From Symbiodinium natans (lineage: Eukaryota; Sar; Dinophyceae; Suessiales; Symbiodiniaceae), in NCBI GenBank assembly GCA_905221605.1, contig CAJNDS010001868.1, positions 260,001 to 295,000 on the forward strand: a stretch of DNA of 35,000 nucleotides, read 5' to 3'. Numbering within the stretch: the first letter of the stretch is position 1; the number at the start of each line of letters is the position of its first letter. Under the pieces are notes generated by a model. It saw only the letters and a program-made list of their open reading frames with translations, did not search any database and was not told the DNA's origin. Positions 1 through 9,765 of the stretch are shown here, piece after piece. Position numbers and translations under genes: made by a program.

Positions 1-3000
1 GGCGGTGTAAGATCCTGGTAAGGTGCGGCATCAGGTCCAGAATGTTCAAGCGAGTCTGACTCAAGTGAATCATCCGACGTAATGCTCTCGAGCTCATCTT
101 CTTCCCGAGGCGGCGTCGGAACCACACGGTCACCTGGTTCATCTGCAGAAGCACTTGACCGGGCTCGAAGCTCAAGCAAAGGGTCGTCGGGAGGCCCTAA
201 ACCAAAAGTCTCAAGGTTTGGGTGGCCAGGCGGGGCCTCCTTAGGGACCGTAATGGGTGAAGGACCTAAACCAAAGCTGCTAGGGTTCGGGTGATCCGGC
301 TGGACCTGCTTAGGGATAGCGGGGTCGGGAGGACCTAAACCGAAAGTCCTAGGGTTCGGGTGATCCGGCTGGACCTGCTTAGGGATAGCGGGGTTGGGAG
401 GAGCTAAACCGAAAGTTCTAGGGTTCGGGTGATCCGGCTGGACCTGCTTAGGGATAGCGGGGTCGGGAGGACCTAAACCGAAAGTCCTAGGGTTTGGGTG
501 ATCCGGCTGGACCTGCTTAGGGAGCCCCGGGGTTGACAAGTCTAAGCCTCTAGGATTTGGGAAGCTCGGCTGAGCTTTCCCAGGTGCCCTTCCTGCAGAC
601 AGCAAGACGTCAGGTCTGACTGCTGGCATCGCATTGCAAGGACCGGAATCAAAGGCAGGAACAGTATTAAGATTAGGCTTCGTATGCTTGGCTTTGGGCG
701 GAGCTGTCGGAACCAAGCTGGGAGGTGGAGCAGCAACGGTTGGAGACTTCGAAGGAATTTCCCTACAAACAGTAGCCACACCTTTGGCCTTCGGTGGAGC
801 TGCCTGACTCAAACTTGGAGGCGGGATTGCGAGAGTTGCAGACTCGGAAGAGTGCTCATCGGCGAACACTGCTCCCCCGTTTTCATGCTCCCCTACTCTG
901 TCAACCCTTTCTAGCTCTCTAAGTGCACGGTCAGACATGTCCTTCAGGACTTGTATGTGTGCTTTATGCCTCTGTCCTTGGAGAAACAACCCTATCAACC
1001 CAAACACTACAACCACCAAAGTAAACATTGCCCACCCAAATGCCTGCAAACTTTCAGAAGCTCTCTGATCTGGCTGAGCCTTGGCTTGGCCCACCAAATT
1101 GCTCGCAATCAGCATCTTCAACAGTGGTGCAGACGCTTTAACGCCAGCAACGTTCCTGTCCGCTTGAGGTTCAAGGTTTGTCCACCCAGCGAACTTCAAC
1201 AACTCCAGCATCCTCACGCGCGTCAACGCCTTGGTTAACGCATCGGCGAGCTGGAATCTGCCCGGAACATGAGCAATTACAAGTTCTTCGGCTTCAACAA
1301 GTTCTTGGTAAACTTTGGACCTCAAACGAAGATGTTTTGTGCGCCAATTTCCAGACGGATATATCAAGACTGCTGCGCAGGCGACGCTGTCCGTGTACGC
1401 ATACCAAGCAGGTTTCGACCCCAGCGACTCCGACCACAGCGGCAAAAGGGCCTGCGTTAAGGTTAGTCCTTCACATGCTGCAATCAACTCGCTCTCACAC
1501 GTCGACAGCGTCGTGAACGGCTGAGTAAGGCTCAACCACCCCACCACGCAACCTCCAGCGGTGACAATCACGCCACTCTGGCTCCGACCCGATTCAACTC
1601 CAAAGCTGGCATCAGTGAAGGTCTCCACAACGCTGCTTTCACGCTGCCTCAACAAGTGTCCCTCAAGCTCTGGATCTGTCGGCCCCCCATAGTGCAGGCA
1701 GTATGCTCGGGTGTGTAGCAAATACCCAATCACTTGTCTTGCTGCCCTGATTGCAGCTTCGGGACGTCTCGACAGCATTCGGGCAATCTTTGACACGCTA
1801 AAGGAAATGTCTGGCCTCGACCGGCAAGATATCCAAGTCAACTCGCCTGCAAGGCCCTGTGCTTCCCGGATCTTCTCAAGGCTTGCTCCCTCCTCTTCTT
1901 CATCTTCTTCCTTAAACATCGGAAGGGAAACTGATCTCGAGGATCCATGCCTTGACTCAAGCTCACTGATGTACGATGCCTGGTGTATCTCAAGTGCAAA
2001 GGTCTCAGGATTCTGGTCGATCTCAAGGCCGCAAAAGGTAACCCGTCCCTTCGTAGAACGTTGCTCAGGGGAGCAGGTCCACAACGAGCAAATGGCCTCA
2101 AGCAACGCATTGGCCTCAGCCTCCTCCGATGACAACAACAAGTCATCAACGTATACGCCAAGCATGCCGAGTGGTGGCTCGTTTGTAACCACAGTTCCCT
2201 GCACAACACGCCTCACAAACCAGATAGAGCAATCACAATCTGACTGAACAAGCTTTCGGAACTCCCTACCCACATGCCAGTTAAGTTGGGAAAGTTTTTT
2301 ATCCCTGTCGGTGGACCAGTCACGCGGGCTCTGGTGGAGCCCATATAACGCCCTGTCCACCCGGAACAACTGCCCCGGTGGAATCAGGCCTGCCTCAACC
2401 AATATGCGCGCGGCTTTCACAACGATTGTCCTGCTTTGGCGCCCGCCGCCGATTGGGGCCGTGAGGAATGCCGTTTTGACATCCACCGATATCAGCATCC
2501 ACTTTCGGCAACTAGTCATGGCAAGCTGAAGGCGAAGCGACAACGAATCCAACGAAGATGTGAACACATCGGTCCTGGACAAAGTGGGGCTCTTCCTGGT
2601 TTTTTCTCTGTTAAGGAAATTTCCACACGCCACCAAACGAATTTTCTTACGACCCGTCCCTGCCTTAATTGTGGCCACAATTTTGCTAGGAACCCATAAA
2701 ACCTCGACACCACTTTTTTCTAGCTTCTTCACTTCTTCGTAAGTAATGGGGTATATGGCGTTATGGGTATCCAACAAGGAACACAATTCATCTTTCATCG
2801 GGGGTTTCCAGCTTTCAAGATCTCGCAAAACCTCTTCAAGTGGAATGGCATGGGTGTGCATGACTTCAGGCGATATGTCAGGACCACCCTCTTCGGTGGC
2901 AACGACGGCCAAACGCGGAAGGAGACAACCACTTTGCTCCCCTTGGAGTTCAACAAGTTGACCCTCTAACTCGCACAGCCGTCGATAGGACTCCTGAAGT

Positions 3001-6000
3001 GCTCCGATCGTACCCTCGCCTTCCCCATACGCAATTTCATGCTTCATGGAGTTTTCTTCCTCTCTCACAACAGACAAAAGGCTAACCCTCGCGCTGTCAA
3101 GTTCCCTGATTAGCTCCTCAACGCCTTGCTCATCCTCCTGCTCACCTGCATCCCAAACGTCTGGTGTGTCTTTGGGAAGGTTATCAAACCACCTTTTACC
3201 ACCGCCATCATCACATGCCTCAAGTCTTCGGACGACCGGGAGCTCTCTCCCTTCATCAGTCACATCCTCCTGAAACATTGCTGGTCGGAAGGCTGGCTCT
3301 TCATCCCCCTCCTTCTCATTGCACCCCTGTTCACAAACAACAGCTTGCGCAAGTGTGACCTCCTCTGGTGCCTCGGGGGCTATGGGTCTATCAACCTTAT
3401 TCACACCCCTTAGGGCCCTTATCTTGGGTCTTACTGGACAAACCGCTTCGAAATTGCTTGGCACACACGTTGACAGGGAATGTCCTGGTCGAGAAGGCTC
3501 GACAGGCTGCATTGAGGACTCTGGCAGGTACTGCAACGGATTGGGCTGCTGTGGATCAGGATCTGGCAAGTGCTGCAACAGATTGGGCTGCTGTGGATCA
3601 GGATCTGGCACGTGCACAAATTTTCTCGTACATACCTTACACTCCCTTTCAAAGCAAAAGCAATCAGGCCCAACTTCAGTTGCTCTTTTTCTTTCATTAT
3701 GCTCTATGGATCCCCCCCCCCCAGAAGCATTTCTGGGGTCTTCTAACTTGCCTTCTGTGATACAGCGCACAGCAAGTGGCTCCTCAAGCGACTGAACTGT
3801 AGGCTGCTTATCCGGCAACGGGAAACCAAGGTCTTCTAAGCTGCATCGTTGTTCTACACTCAGACGCGTCCACGGACGGACAGTGAAGCCGACAAGCAAG
3901 ATTCTCTCATGCGCTTCCTGGTCCCAGCTCTCTGTGCAATGCCAACGATCAGGATGGAACCGAAAGGGTGTCTCAGTAGACACAACGCAGCCCCACCTCT
4001 CACGACCGCTTATTTGCTTCTTTTGGATACATGGACTCAGGACAGGGTCACCAACTCTTAGCTCAACCCATACCCCACCTTGACCTTTAGGGGCATTAAG
4101 GGGAGAAACTAGATTAAAGGTGTCTGGGTCATTGTGTAGATCTTTGTGCATGTCGGCAGCGACATTTTTGGACACGGCAACGCTGGTAAAGACGGACCCC
4201 GGATGGTCGTGTTGCAACAGCTGACACGCAAGGTCAGTGAACTCAGGATTCCGAAGGGTGGCATTAGTTATCCCATACAACCCCCTTATCCCATAAGCCC
4301 CTAAAACCGCATACCTGGATACTTCATCAGGGTCCTTATTGCGGCGCGACCGGTCATTTAAGTCCTGCAGCGCGGGGTGTTGCAACAGCTGCTGAACCAA
4401 GGACGGTCGATCAAAAGGTGCCCCAAGCGAACGCACACTGGACTTTGTGTGTAGCCTTCGTGTAGGTTTATGCCCTGACGAACCAGATGCCTCAACAGAA
4501 GTACCTCGCTCATCACTTTGCTTGCTTCGTATACGCCTTGGTACAGGAAGGGTATCGCTTGGTCTGACCTGTTCTGCATACTGATCTTCGGCTGGCTCGC
4601 CCTCAAGAACTGGTGCTTCCTCCGGTTGACGCAAGTTGGTGTACACAAGTGTGGAAGCATAGTAAAAGGTCTGGCCCTTATTTTCAGCCCTTAAGATCCA
4701 ACCCCGTTCTAGTTCAGGTGCAGGCGACACTATCCTACCCTCAAGTGCCCTAGTGGACCACTTCGTGTCGGCCCATGTCCTGGCCCGTATCATGGCCTTC
4801 GCGTAAAAGGGTTTCATAGGCAACGGTGCCTTCCCAAGACGGCTCAAACCCGCTCTTAGCAGCGCTTCCCCTATGTACCTTGCACAGTGTGGCCAAAACG
4901 TTGCAGGCAACTCATGTGCCCTCAAAAGACCCCGAATGCCACGCTTGAGTAGCCCTAGGGCACGTTCGCACCGTCCGTTGCTCGCAGGGGACTCGGGCTG
5001 AGTCGTTGCCCTCAAGAGGTTCCTGGCTTCACACCATACCCTGACTGTTTTATTAACGAATTCGCCTCCACAATCGCTAAACAGTCCCAAGATTGGAAAG
5101 CCTCGTGCACGGAGCTTGCTGTACACCCTGGACAGGCCACCAACCACGGTAGTGGCCTTTTTGTCGGGCAAGATTTCCACAAAGGTTAGGGTTACCGTTT
5201 GGTATTCTTGCTTGCATGACCGAATGATATCCTCCCACTTGTCTCGGTCCTTAGAGATGAACTCTTCTTCGTGCTTAGACGGTTGAAGATTGTCCCCGGG
5301 TTTGTCCTCGAACACTACATCCTCATCGCCTTCTGGCTCGCTTTCAAACACATCGGGGATTTCATACCCATCAGGGTTGCACTCAAGTGAGTCATCACTC
5401 TTATCCTTGGACAGTTCAAACAACGGGAAGGCATATGTACACACCATGAGATGACGGGGCTTCTTTATCTGACAATCTTCACCAACCAAGAAAGGTCCAG
5501 CTAAATCCGCCTGAAGGTTCAGGATATGTGGATGTCGTTGTCGCCGGTGAGGTCGTTGGTACGCCGATGCCTGTACGCAGGCCGCACAGTCTCGACGCCA
5601 TGGCAAATGCCCACGTTGACAGTGAGCTATCCACTCCTTTCGATCTCCTGGCGAGATTCTTTCTACCCTAGGTTCGGGAGGCTCATCTTCTGGCTTGTCC
5701 CCAGGGTTAACCCCCGTGAGACCAATCACTGAAGGTTCTATGTCAGCCCCTATCAAGGTACGAATCGCCTGCAATCTTTCAACATCTTCCTGTGCTGGGT
5801 TTGCGGTTTTCTTCCATTCAGCAAGGGATCTTTTTATCGCGCGTACTAGGCCAGGAGCCCACTGTGCATGACTTTTGCTCACCCTAATGCGATCCGACAG
5901 GTGCTCCCCACGAAACACTGTCCACAACTGGGTGATTGGCACGACCACGCCATGCAAATGCTCCCACAGCCAGCTGGATGACGTTGCTAATGTAGTGGGT

Positions 6001-6608
6001 TTGACGGACTCTCCCCCCAACGCACCCTGATCACACCTGACAAAGTGTAGCGCGATGCGAAGGGCCCACGCTCTGACTTCTGGCCACACCCAGATTGATG
6101 GGTAGGACGGGGATTCAAGGTCTTTGTTCCGGTGCGATTTTGAGACCTGGACATAGGAAGCTGGATCGGCAGGGTGCTCAAGAAGCACGTATCCGGGCTT
6201 CTCCCCCCGGAGTTGCTTTGTGGCTTGCATTATTTCGGTGAGCACCAAGAACCGCAGTATCAACACGGTGTCTTCTAGCACCCTTTCCTTCTGCTCTGAC
6301 CCCAAGGAAGCAATCCCGAATCTGCCCGGCCCCTCTCTGTCCCTCCATACCTTAGGTCCCCCATCACTTCCATCCCCACGCAAGCGCGAAAGGGTGCTAC
6401 ACGGCGGACCCCCAACTATCCCATCGAAGGAATTCTCAATTGCAGCTCCCAAAAGACACTTGAACACTGCTGGGTGCGAAAGGTCGCACCCCTTTTCTTT
6501 GTCCAAATTTTCAGGTTGCCTTGTAATCCTGATGGCTCCAACTCTGCTTTCCAGAACAGTAATGTAGTAAGACCCCCCCCCGGCGAAGGCGCTTGCGGCT
6601 ACGGCGGT
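1..6608 (-). CDS. pol: Pol: MTase-like, integrase, 2OG-like, RT, RNase H, TM tail (partial)
   Basis: An uninterrupted minus-strand frame runs from just after a TGA at 6611-6609 to the window edge, about 2200 codons without a stop. It has no start of its own and must be reached from the protease frame by a +1 change. In order it holds a GGPPC methyltransferase-like module, an integrase with HHCC zinc site and DD35E triad, a long acidic/proline spacer with an embedded HxD...H...R domain, RT with DVKTAFL, LYGLHQSPRDW and YVDD, RNase H of Ty1 type ending in a LADALTK motif, one hydrophobic helix, and proline-rich repeats. Every recognisable catalytic residue of integrase, RT and RNase H is present, so the copy may be or recently have been active. 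The C-terminus is outside the window. Confidence 0.92.
185..570 (-). repeat. 69-bp tandem repeats encoding a proline-rich Pol tail
   Basis: Five units with an exact 69-bp period (the GATCCGGC mark at 293, 362, 431 and 500, a diverged unit around 224) and a more decayed sixth encode a 23-residue repeat built around PKQVQPDHPNPRTFGLGPP. The Pol frame is open through all of them. The tail after the repeats is acidic (EEDELESITSDDSLESDS). The protein end is beyond the window. Confidence 0.9.
984..1043 (-). other. domain: transmembrane helix after RNase H
   Basis: Pol residues AFGWAMFTLVVVVFGLIGLF form one uninterrupted hydrophobic stretch of about 20 residues, followed by LQGQRHKAHIQV, a basic flank. 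This is what a single membrane-spanning segment looks like. It sits where envelope-like additions occur in some copia elements, but there is no second coding frame, no signal peptide and no glycoprotein-like ectodomain, so I do not call it an envelope. Confidence 0.7.
1180..1640 (-). other. domain: Ty1/copia RNase H
   Basis: The region reads FTDASFGVESGRSQSG (Asp 1613-1611), STCESELIAAC (Glu 1490-1488) and YTDSVACAA (Asp 1391-1389), the three acidic residues of RNase H, then NWRTKHLRLRSKVYQEL and VPGRFQLADALTKAL, the normal copia C-terminal signature. It degrades RNA in the RNA:DNA hybrid. In most copia elements the protein ends shortly after this motif; here it continues for about 390 codons to the window edge. 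Confidence 0.94.
1700..2815 (-). other. domain: reverse transcriptase (RVT_2 type)
   Basis: The copia-class RT begins around ESWKPPMKDEL and contains KKIRLVACGNF, the first catalytic Asp in SVDVKTAFL (2483-2481), LYGLHQSPRDW and YVDD with catalytic Asp pair at 2147-2142. It copies the element RNA into cDNA in the virus-like particle. All three catalytic aspartates are present. Confidence 0.95.
3527..3614 (-). repeat. in-frame 42-bp tandem repeat in the Pol spacer
   Basis: Two copies with a 42-bp period encode the 14-residue unit PDPDPQQPNLLQHL with few changes. Because the period is a multiple of three the Pol frame is kept, which suggests slippage under selection for an open frame. It lies in a disordered, Pro/Glu-rich linker ahead of RT. 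Confidence 0.8.
3862..4212 (-). other. domain: 2OG-Fe(II) dioxygenase-like module in Pol
   Basis: Between integrase and RT the frame reads FTSVAVSKNVAADMHKDLHN, then GGVWVEL, FHPDRWHCTESW and ERILLVGFT. The His-x-Asp pair (His 4148-4146, Asp 4142-4140), a distal His (3941-3939) 69 residues later and an Arg (3905-3903) 12 residues after it match the HxD...H...R/K iron and 2-oxoglutarate ligands of the double-stranded beta-helix dioxygenases. I recall similar HxD...H blocks in other Symbiodinium polyproteins, but no such domain belongs to standard copia Pol. Function could be nucleic-acid or protein oxidation; this is inference. Confidence 0.5.
4870..5624 (-). other. domain: integrase (HHCC zinc site plus DD35E core)
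   Basis: Integrase inserts the cDNA copy into host DNA. The zinc site is H-x4-H...C-x2-C (5624-5577). The catalytic triad is Asp in LQADLAGPF (5507-5505), Asp in LFSDCGGEF (5075-5073) and Glu in NGRCERALG (4967-4965); the last two are 36 positions apart, as in DD35E enzymes. The first two Asp are 144 residues apart, much more than usual, because an acidic Asp/Glu-rich insertion (about 5450-5270) sits between them. Confidence 0.9.
5900..6575 (-). other. domain: C5-methyltransferase-like module in Pol
   Basis: This region lies between protease and integrase. Starting in the protease frame it reads VLLHYCSGK (compare the DLFSG/HLFSG motif I of cytosine-5 methyltransferases), then in the Pol frame GCDLSHPAVFKCLL, FDGIVGGPPCSTLSRLR (Cys at 6401-6399, compare catalytic PPC of motif IV), LLEHPADP (compare the ENV motif VI) and DQGALGG...KPTTLATS. 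The order and spacing fit a degenerate C5-methyltransferase fold. Retrotransposon-borne cytosine methyltransferases have been reported from Symbiodinium and charophytes; whether this is the same family I cannot tell. ENV is not conserved, so activity is uncertain. Confidence 0.5.
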
Positions 6609-9600
6609 TCAAACCAGGTACATCCTGATCCGAAACTTCACACGGGAAGATTGCCTCAACCAAATGCTCTGGCACATCAGGATTGACTGAGCGATACCAA
6701 GTCCTGAGAGCCTCAGTCAAGCTCTCATAGGACTGGCCGGCACTCTTGCGAAGCACTTCCCTCAAGGATGTCTGTGGACCCAGGCGGTCAACATGCAACA
6801 GCGGCGCATACGCTGTGGACCTGCATTGCTCTAACTCCCTTATCAGTTCCAAACACAGGCCACGGCTTACTTCAGGACACCCACCTTGCAAGAACACCTT
6901 CAGGCGACCGCGACGGGGATGGGTAATGTTGCAAACCTCGCCAATCCAAGACACTCGCAGTCCCAGTTGTTCTATGGCGACGCCAAGAGGAAGAATTGGC
7001 TGCTGATCTGAATCTTGCGTTAGGAGTGTGCCACAAGCATTGATGCGTAAGCTTACGGACCCAGTAGCTAAATTTACGCTTATGTCCCTAGCGTCTTCCC
7101 ATTCTGAAGGAGTTGCCGCCCTAAGCGCGTGGGTCGCTCCTCCGTCTAGCAACCCTGTTCGGTAGCTTGTTCCGTCGGACGTGACAAGTGCTGAAACCCG
7201 GGGATTAAATTGGGTCGTCTTATCATTCTGGTTTACCGGTCCAGACCTGGGGTTGGATGGAGCTTTGGGCACAACGACTGACCCTTCGGAGCTGCTTTCC
7301 TGTGGTGAGCCCTGTCCAGCCTGAGCCTTACGGGCCTGTGCTTGGGCCCTCTTTGAGGGTTCGGGCTGTGTCTTACGCGGGCACTCTGCTTGACCATGCT
7401 TTGTAGAACCACATGAAAAACATCTGCCTGAGGAAGGATCCAAACGGGGGTGGTAATGATTACAGCTTGGCCCAAACCTGCAACCATCAGGTTGGTCGAA
7501 GAAACGGCAAGGAGCATTAGGATCCTTCCTATCCTCTGGCTTTCCTTTACCTTTTGAGCTGTTCTGTTTCCCTCCCCCTTTTTCCCCTTTCCCCCCTTTT
7601 TTAGTAACAGGACTTGTGGTGTCCCCAGGCTTGGCCGTTGCAGCATTTGGCAATGCTGCAACTCTGGGTTGCTTCACATCCCCTTGTCCTAGCATCAACG
7701 TTTCAAGTTCGGCGATAAGCAATTGGCAAAATTGCAGCACTACACCTTCGGAAGGTGAGATGTCAAGTTGGGATTGGTGCCGGAAGGTGCTAAGGCGGAA
7801 CCCAGCGTTATGGGACTTGTTGCTAACAATCTTTCCTAGGCTATCAAGAGCTCTTACTAGTAGGGTTGCGTCCGGCACTTGTACTCCTAGCTCTGTGCAT
7901 CTACGGAGTAGACGCTCCCACTTCCTTAAAGCTGAGTGGTTAGCTATTATCCCAGGCGGTCCCTCGGTTGTCGGCTGCGTTAAAAAAGAAAGGATCATTT
8001 CTTTCTCTGATCCCCCTCCCGGCTGAAACCGACACATTACCATGAAGAGTACAGCGACTGAGCTCAAAGCCCTTACACTTACTGCTTCTGACTGCAGTTC
8101 CTGCGGAAGGCTCTGCAACAACAGTACTGCGGACCTCTCTTCTACCCTGGACATCACCCCATAGTCGTGCGACAACCCAATCACTTCAGACCTTATGGTG
8201 AGTCGTTGCAGAGGGTCAGCGTGCAACCAACGTTGATAGTATGCACTTGCGGCTGACATCACTTGTTGCCAAAGGGTGGAAGCATTAGGGCTCATGCTCC
8301 GCATGATCGGGCCGATCCTGGCGATCCAATCGCCCGTTATGACTGACGCTTCACTGCTTCCTTCGGGGATGCTTAAGGTGGGTAGGGCATGTACCAATTT
8401 ACTTGGCTCCTCAGACCGAAGTTCATAGCCTGGCGGGCCTACTGCAGGGTACCCGTAATGACCACTACCCTCAGGACTAGAACCATGAAAGGGTGGCATG
8501 GGCGGACTAGGGATTGGTGACGGTGGCAATGGTGTGGTAACCACCGGTCCAAACGTAACACCTCGGGGAGGCGTCTCAGGCGGCGGTCCGTCGGGGACTC
8601 TCGTACCACCAGGCGTGCAGTTATATAGGGATGTGCCTACCCTAGGGGTTCTCGGGGTTTGTTCTTGTGGCGTTGAAGACAACATTTGCACAGCATCGGG
8701 CATGGGTATGGGTGAAGTTGGCAAAAAGGGGGTTCTGTAGCCTCCCTTAGGGGACAGGATGTCTATCAGTGGCGGTTCATTCCTGGGCACAGGTTTAACT
8801 ATGGGGATCGGGTCCAAGTCAAGAAGATTGGGCGCTGGAGCTTGTGCTTGTACCGAGCTCTTAGGTAAGGGTGGTACCCCACTCAAAGGCTGGCCTAACA
8901 GCTGACCCACAGAACCTTCATTCCTTCCGAAACCCCACAAGTCTTGTCCCTGTTCCCTCAACGTCTGAAACCCTCTATTTTCTTGCTCAACGCCCTCGGG
9001 CCCTGACCCTCCTGAAAACAAACCCCAGAAATCTCCTGCGGTCCTAACGTTCTCCCTGGGCAACGGATCCCGAAGACCTTCAAATCCGGAACTTCCATCC
9101 CAAAAAGCCCTTGACTGACCCCTGGCATATATCCCTTGCTCACGATCCAATGGTCTTGGATCCGCTGGCCAATGCTCGGAAAAGGATGGTGGTTGCAGGC
9201 TGATGTTGCGGGAAGAAGGCAAAGGATGGACTAAAGGTGTGGCAGGAAGTGCAGAAGGAAGTGCAGAATGAGGAGGCAGAAGTGAAGGAGCTGTGGAGTC
9301 ACCAGGCAGGACGCTATCCAAACCCCTATGACCACCTAAACCTTCACCTCTAAGACCATTCTCCCTAAACCCACTACCTCTGCTACTTTCAATCCCCATA
9401 TTCCTCCGAGCTTCTACCAGCTGTTCTGCATTCAGGCCTGTAGGCTGATTCGAAGGCTGTCCTACAAACTGCCCTACTCCTACTCCTACACCTGACGTTC
9501 TACTTCTGCTGGTTTCACCAACAGCCGCAAAGTCGTAAATGGAAAACATGCTGCTCGTTGACCTCGTTTTGGCCTCCGCTTCTTCCAACCGCTGGACTAG

Positions 9601-9765
9601 TGCCAACATCATCGGGTCAGCGCGTTGACGATCATCCATTGCCCTCATCAGTTCCTGCGCTGGCAAAAAAAAAAACGTCGCTGGTCCCCCGGCTCCCTGG
9701 CCAAGAAACCTGTTCCAGAATCGCCACCCTGCACTCCCAAATGAGGTGTCATCAAGCGTGGCCAC
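6511..9765 (-). CDS. gag-pro: Gag core and aspartic protease of the copia polyprotein
   Basis: This 1084-codon frame is the middle of the polyprotein; the Met at 9765 is probably internal, because the family N-terminus lies upstream in another register. A predicted coiled-coil-like Gag segment (QELMRAM to LEEAEAKT) is followed by ~450 residues rich in Pro, Ser and Gly, then a helical capsid-like part. Two RNA-binding zinc motifs follow: CCCH with spacing C-x8-C-x5-C-x3-H (7509-7450) and a CCHC knuckle C-x2-C-x4-H-x4-C (7422-7381). The protease has LLDGGATHAL with catalytic Asp at 7146-7144; the usual D-S/T-G is D-G-G here. The end of the frame reads VLLHYCSGK, resembling motif I of the methyltransferase-like module continued in Pol. 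It stops at TGA 6513-6511, where Pol continues in the +1 register. Confidence 0.88.
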   Translation of the reverse strand: MATLDDTSFGSAGWRFWNRFLGQGAGGPATFFFLPAQELMRAMDDRQRADPMMLALVQRLEEAEAKTRSTSSMFSIYDFAAVGETSRSRTSGVGVGVGQFVGQPSNQPTGLNAEQLVEARRNMGIESSRGSGFRENGLRGEGLGGHRGLDSVLPGDSTAPSLLPPHSALPSALPATPLVHPLPSSRNISLQPPSFSEHWPADPRPLDREQGIYARGQSRAFWDGSSGFEGLRDPLPRENVRTAGDFWGLFSGGSGPEGVEQENRGFQTLREQGQDLWGFGRNEGSVGQLLGQPLSGVPPLPKSSVQAQAPAPNLLDLDPIPIVKPVPRNEPPLIDILSPKGGYRTPFLPTSPIPMPDAVQMLSSTPQEQTPRTPRVGTSLYNCTPGGTRVPDGPPPETPPRGVTFGPVVTTPLPPSPIPSPPMPPFHGSSPEGSGHYGYPAVGPPGYELRSEEPSKLVHALPTLSIPEGSSEASVITGDWIARIGPIMRSMSPNASTLWQQVMSAASAYYQRWLHADPLQRLTIRSEVIGLSHDYGVMSRVEERSAVLLLQSLPQELQSEAVSVRALSSVAVLFMVMCRFQPGGGSEKEMILSFLTQPTTEGPPGIIANHSALRKWERLLRRCTELGVQVPDATLLVRALDSLGKIVSNKSHNAGFRLSTFRHQSQLDISPSEGVVLQFCQLLIAELETLMLGQGDVKQPRVAALPNAATAKPGDTTSPVTKKGGKGEKGGGKQNSSKGKGKPEDRKDPNAPCRFFDQPDGCRFGPSCNHYHPRLDPSSGRCFSCGSTKHGQAECPRKTQPEPSKRAQAQARKAQAGQGSPQESSSEGSVVVPKAPSNPRSGPVNQNDKTTQFNPRVSALVTSDGTSYRTGLLDGGATHALRAATPSEWEDARDISVNLATGSVSLRINACGTLLTQDSDQQPILPLGVAIEQLGLRVSWIGEVCNITHPRRGRLKVFLQGGCPEVSRGLCLELIRELEQCRSTAYAPLLHVDRLGPQTSLREVLRKSAGQSYESLTEALRTWYRSVNPDVPEHLVEAIFPCEVSDQDVPGLNRRSRKRLRRGGVLLHYCSGKQSWSHQDYKAT

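Noticed and set aside
984-1043. Envelope gene downstream of Pol
   Set aside because: A single hydrophobic helix in the Pol frame, with no separate frame, signal peptide or glycoprotein-like region, is not enough.
82-6181. Many short forward frames on the plus strand
   Set aside because: They lie opposite the continuous minus-strand Pol frame, whose domains and catalytic residues are clear.
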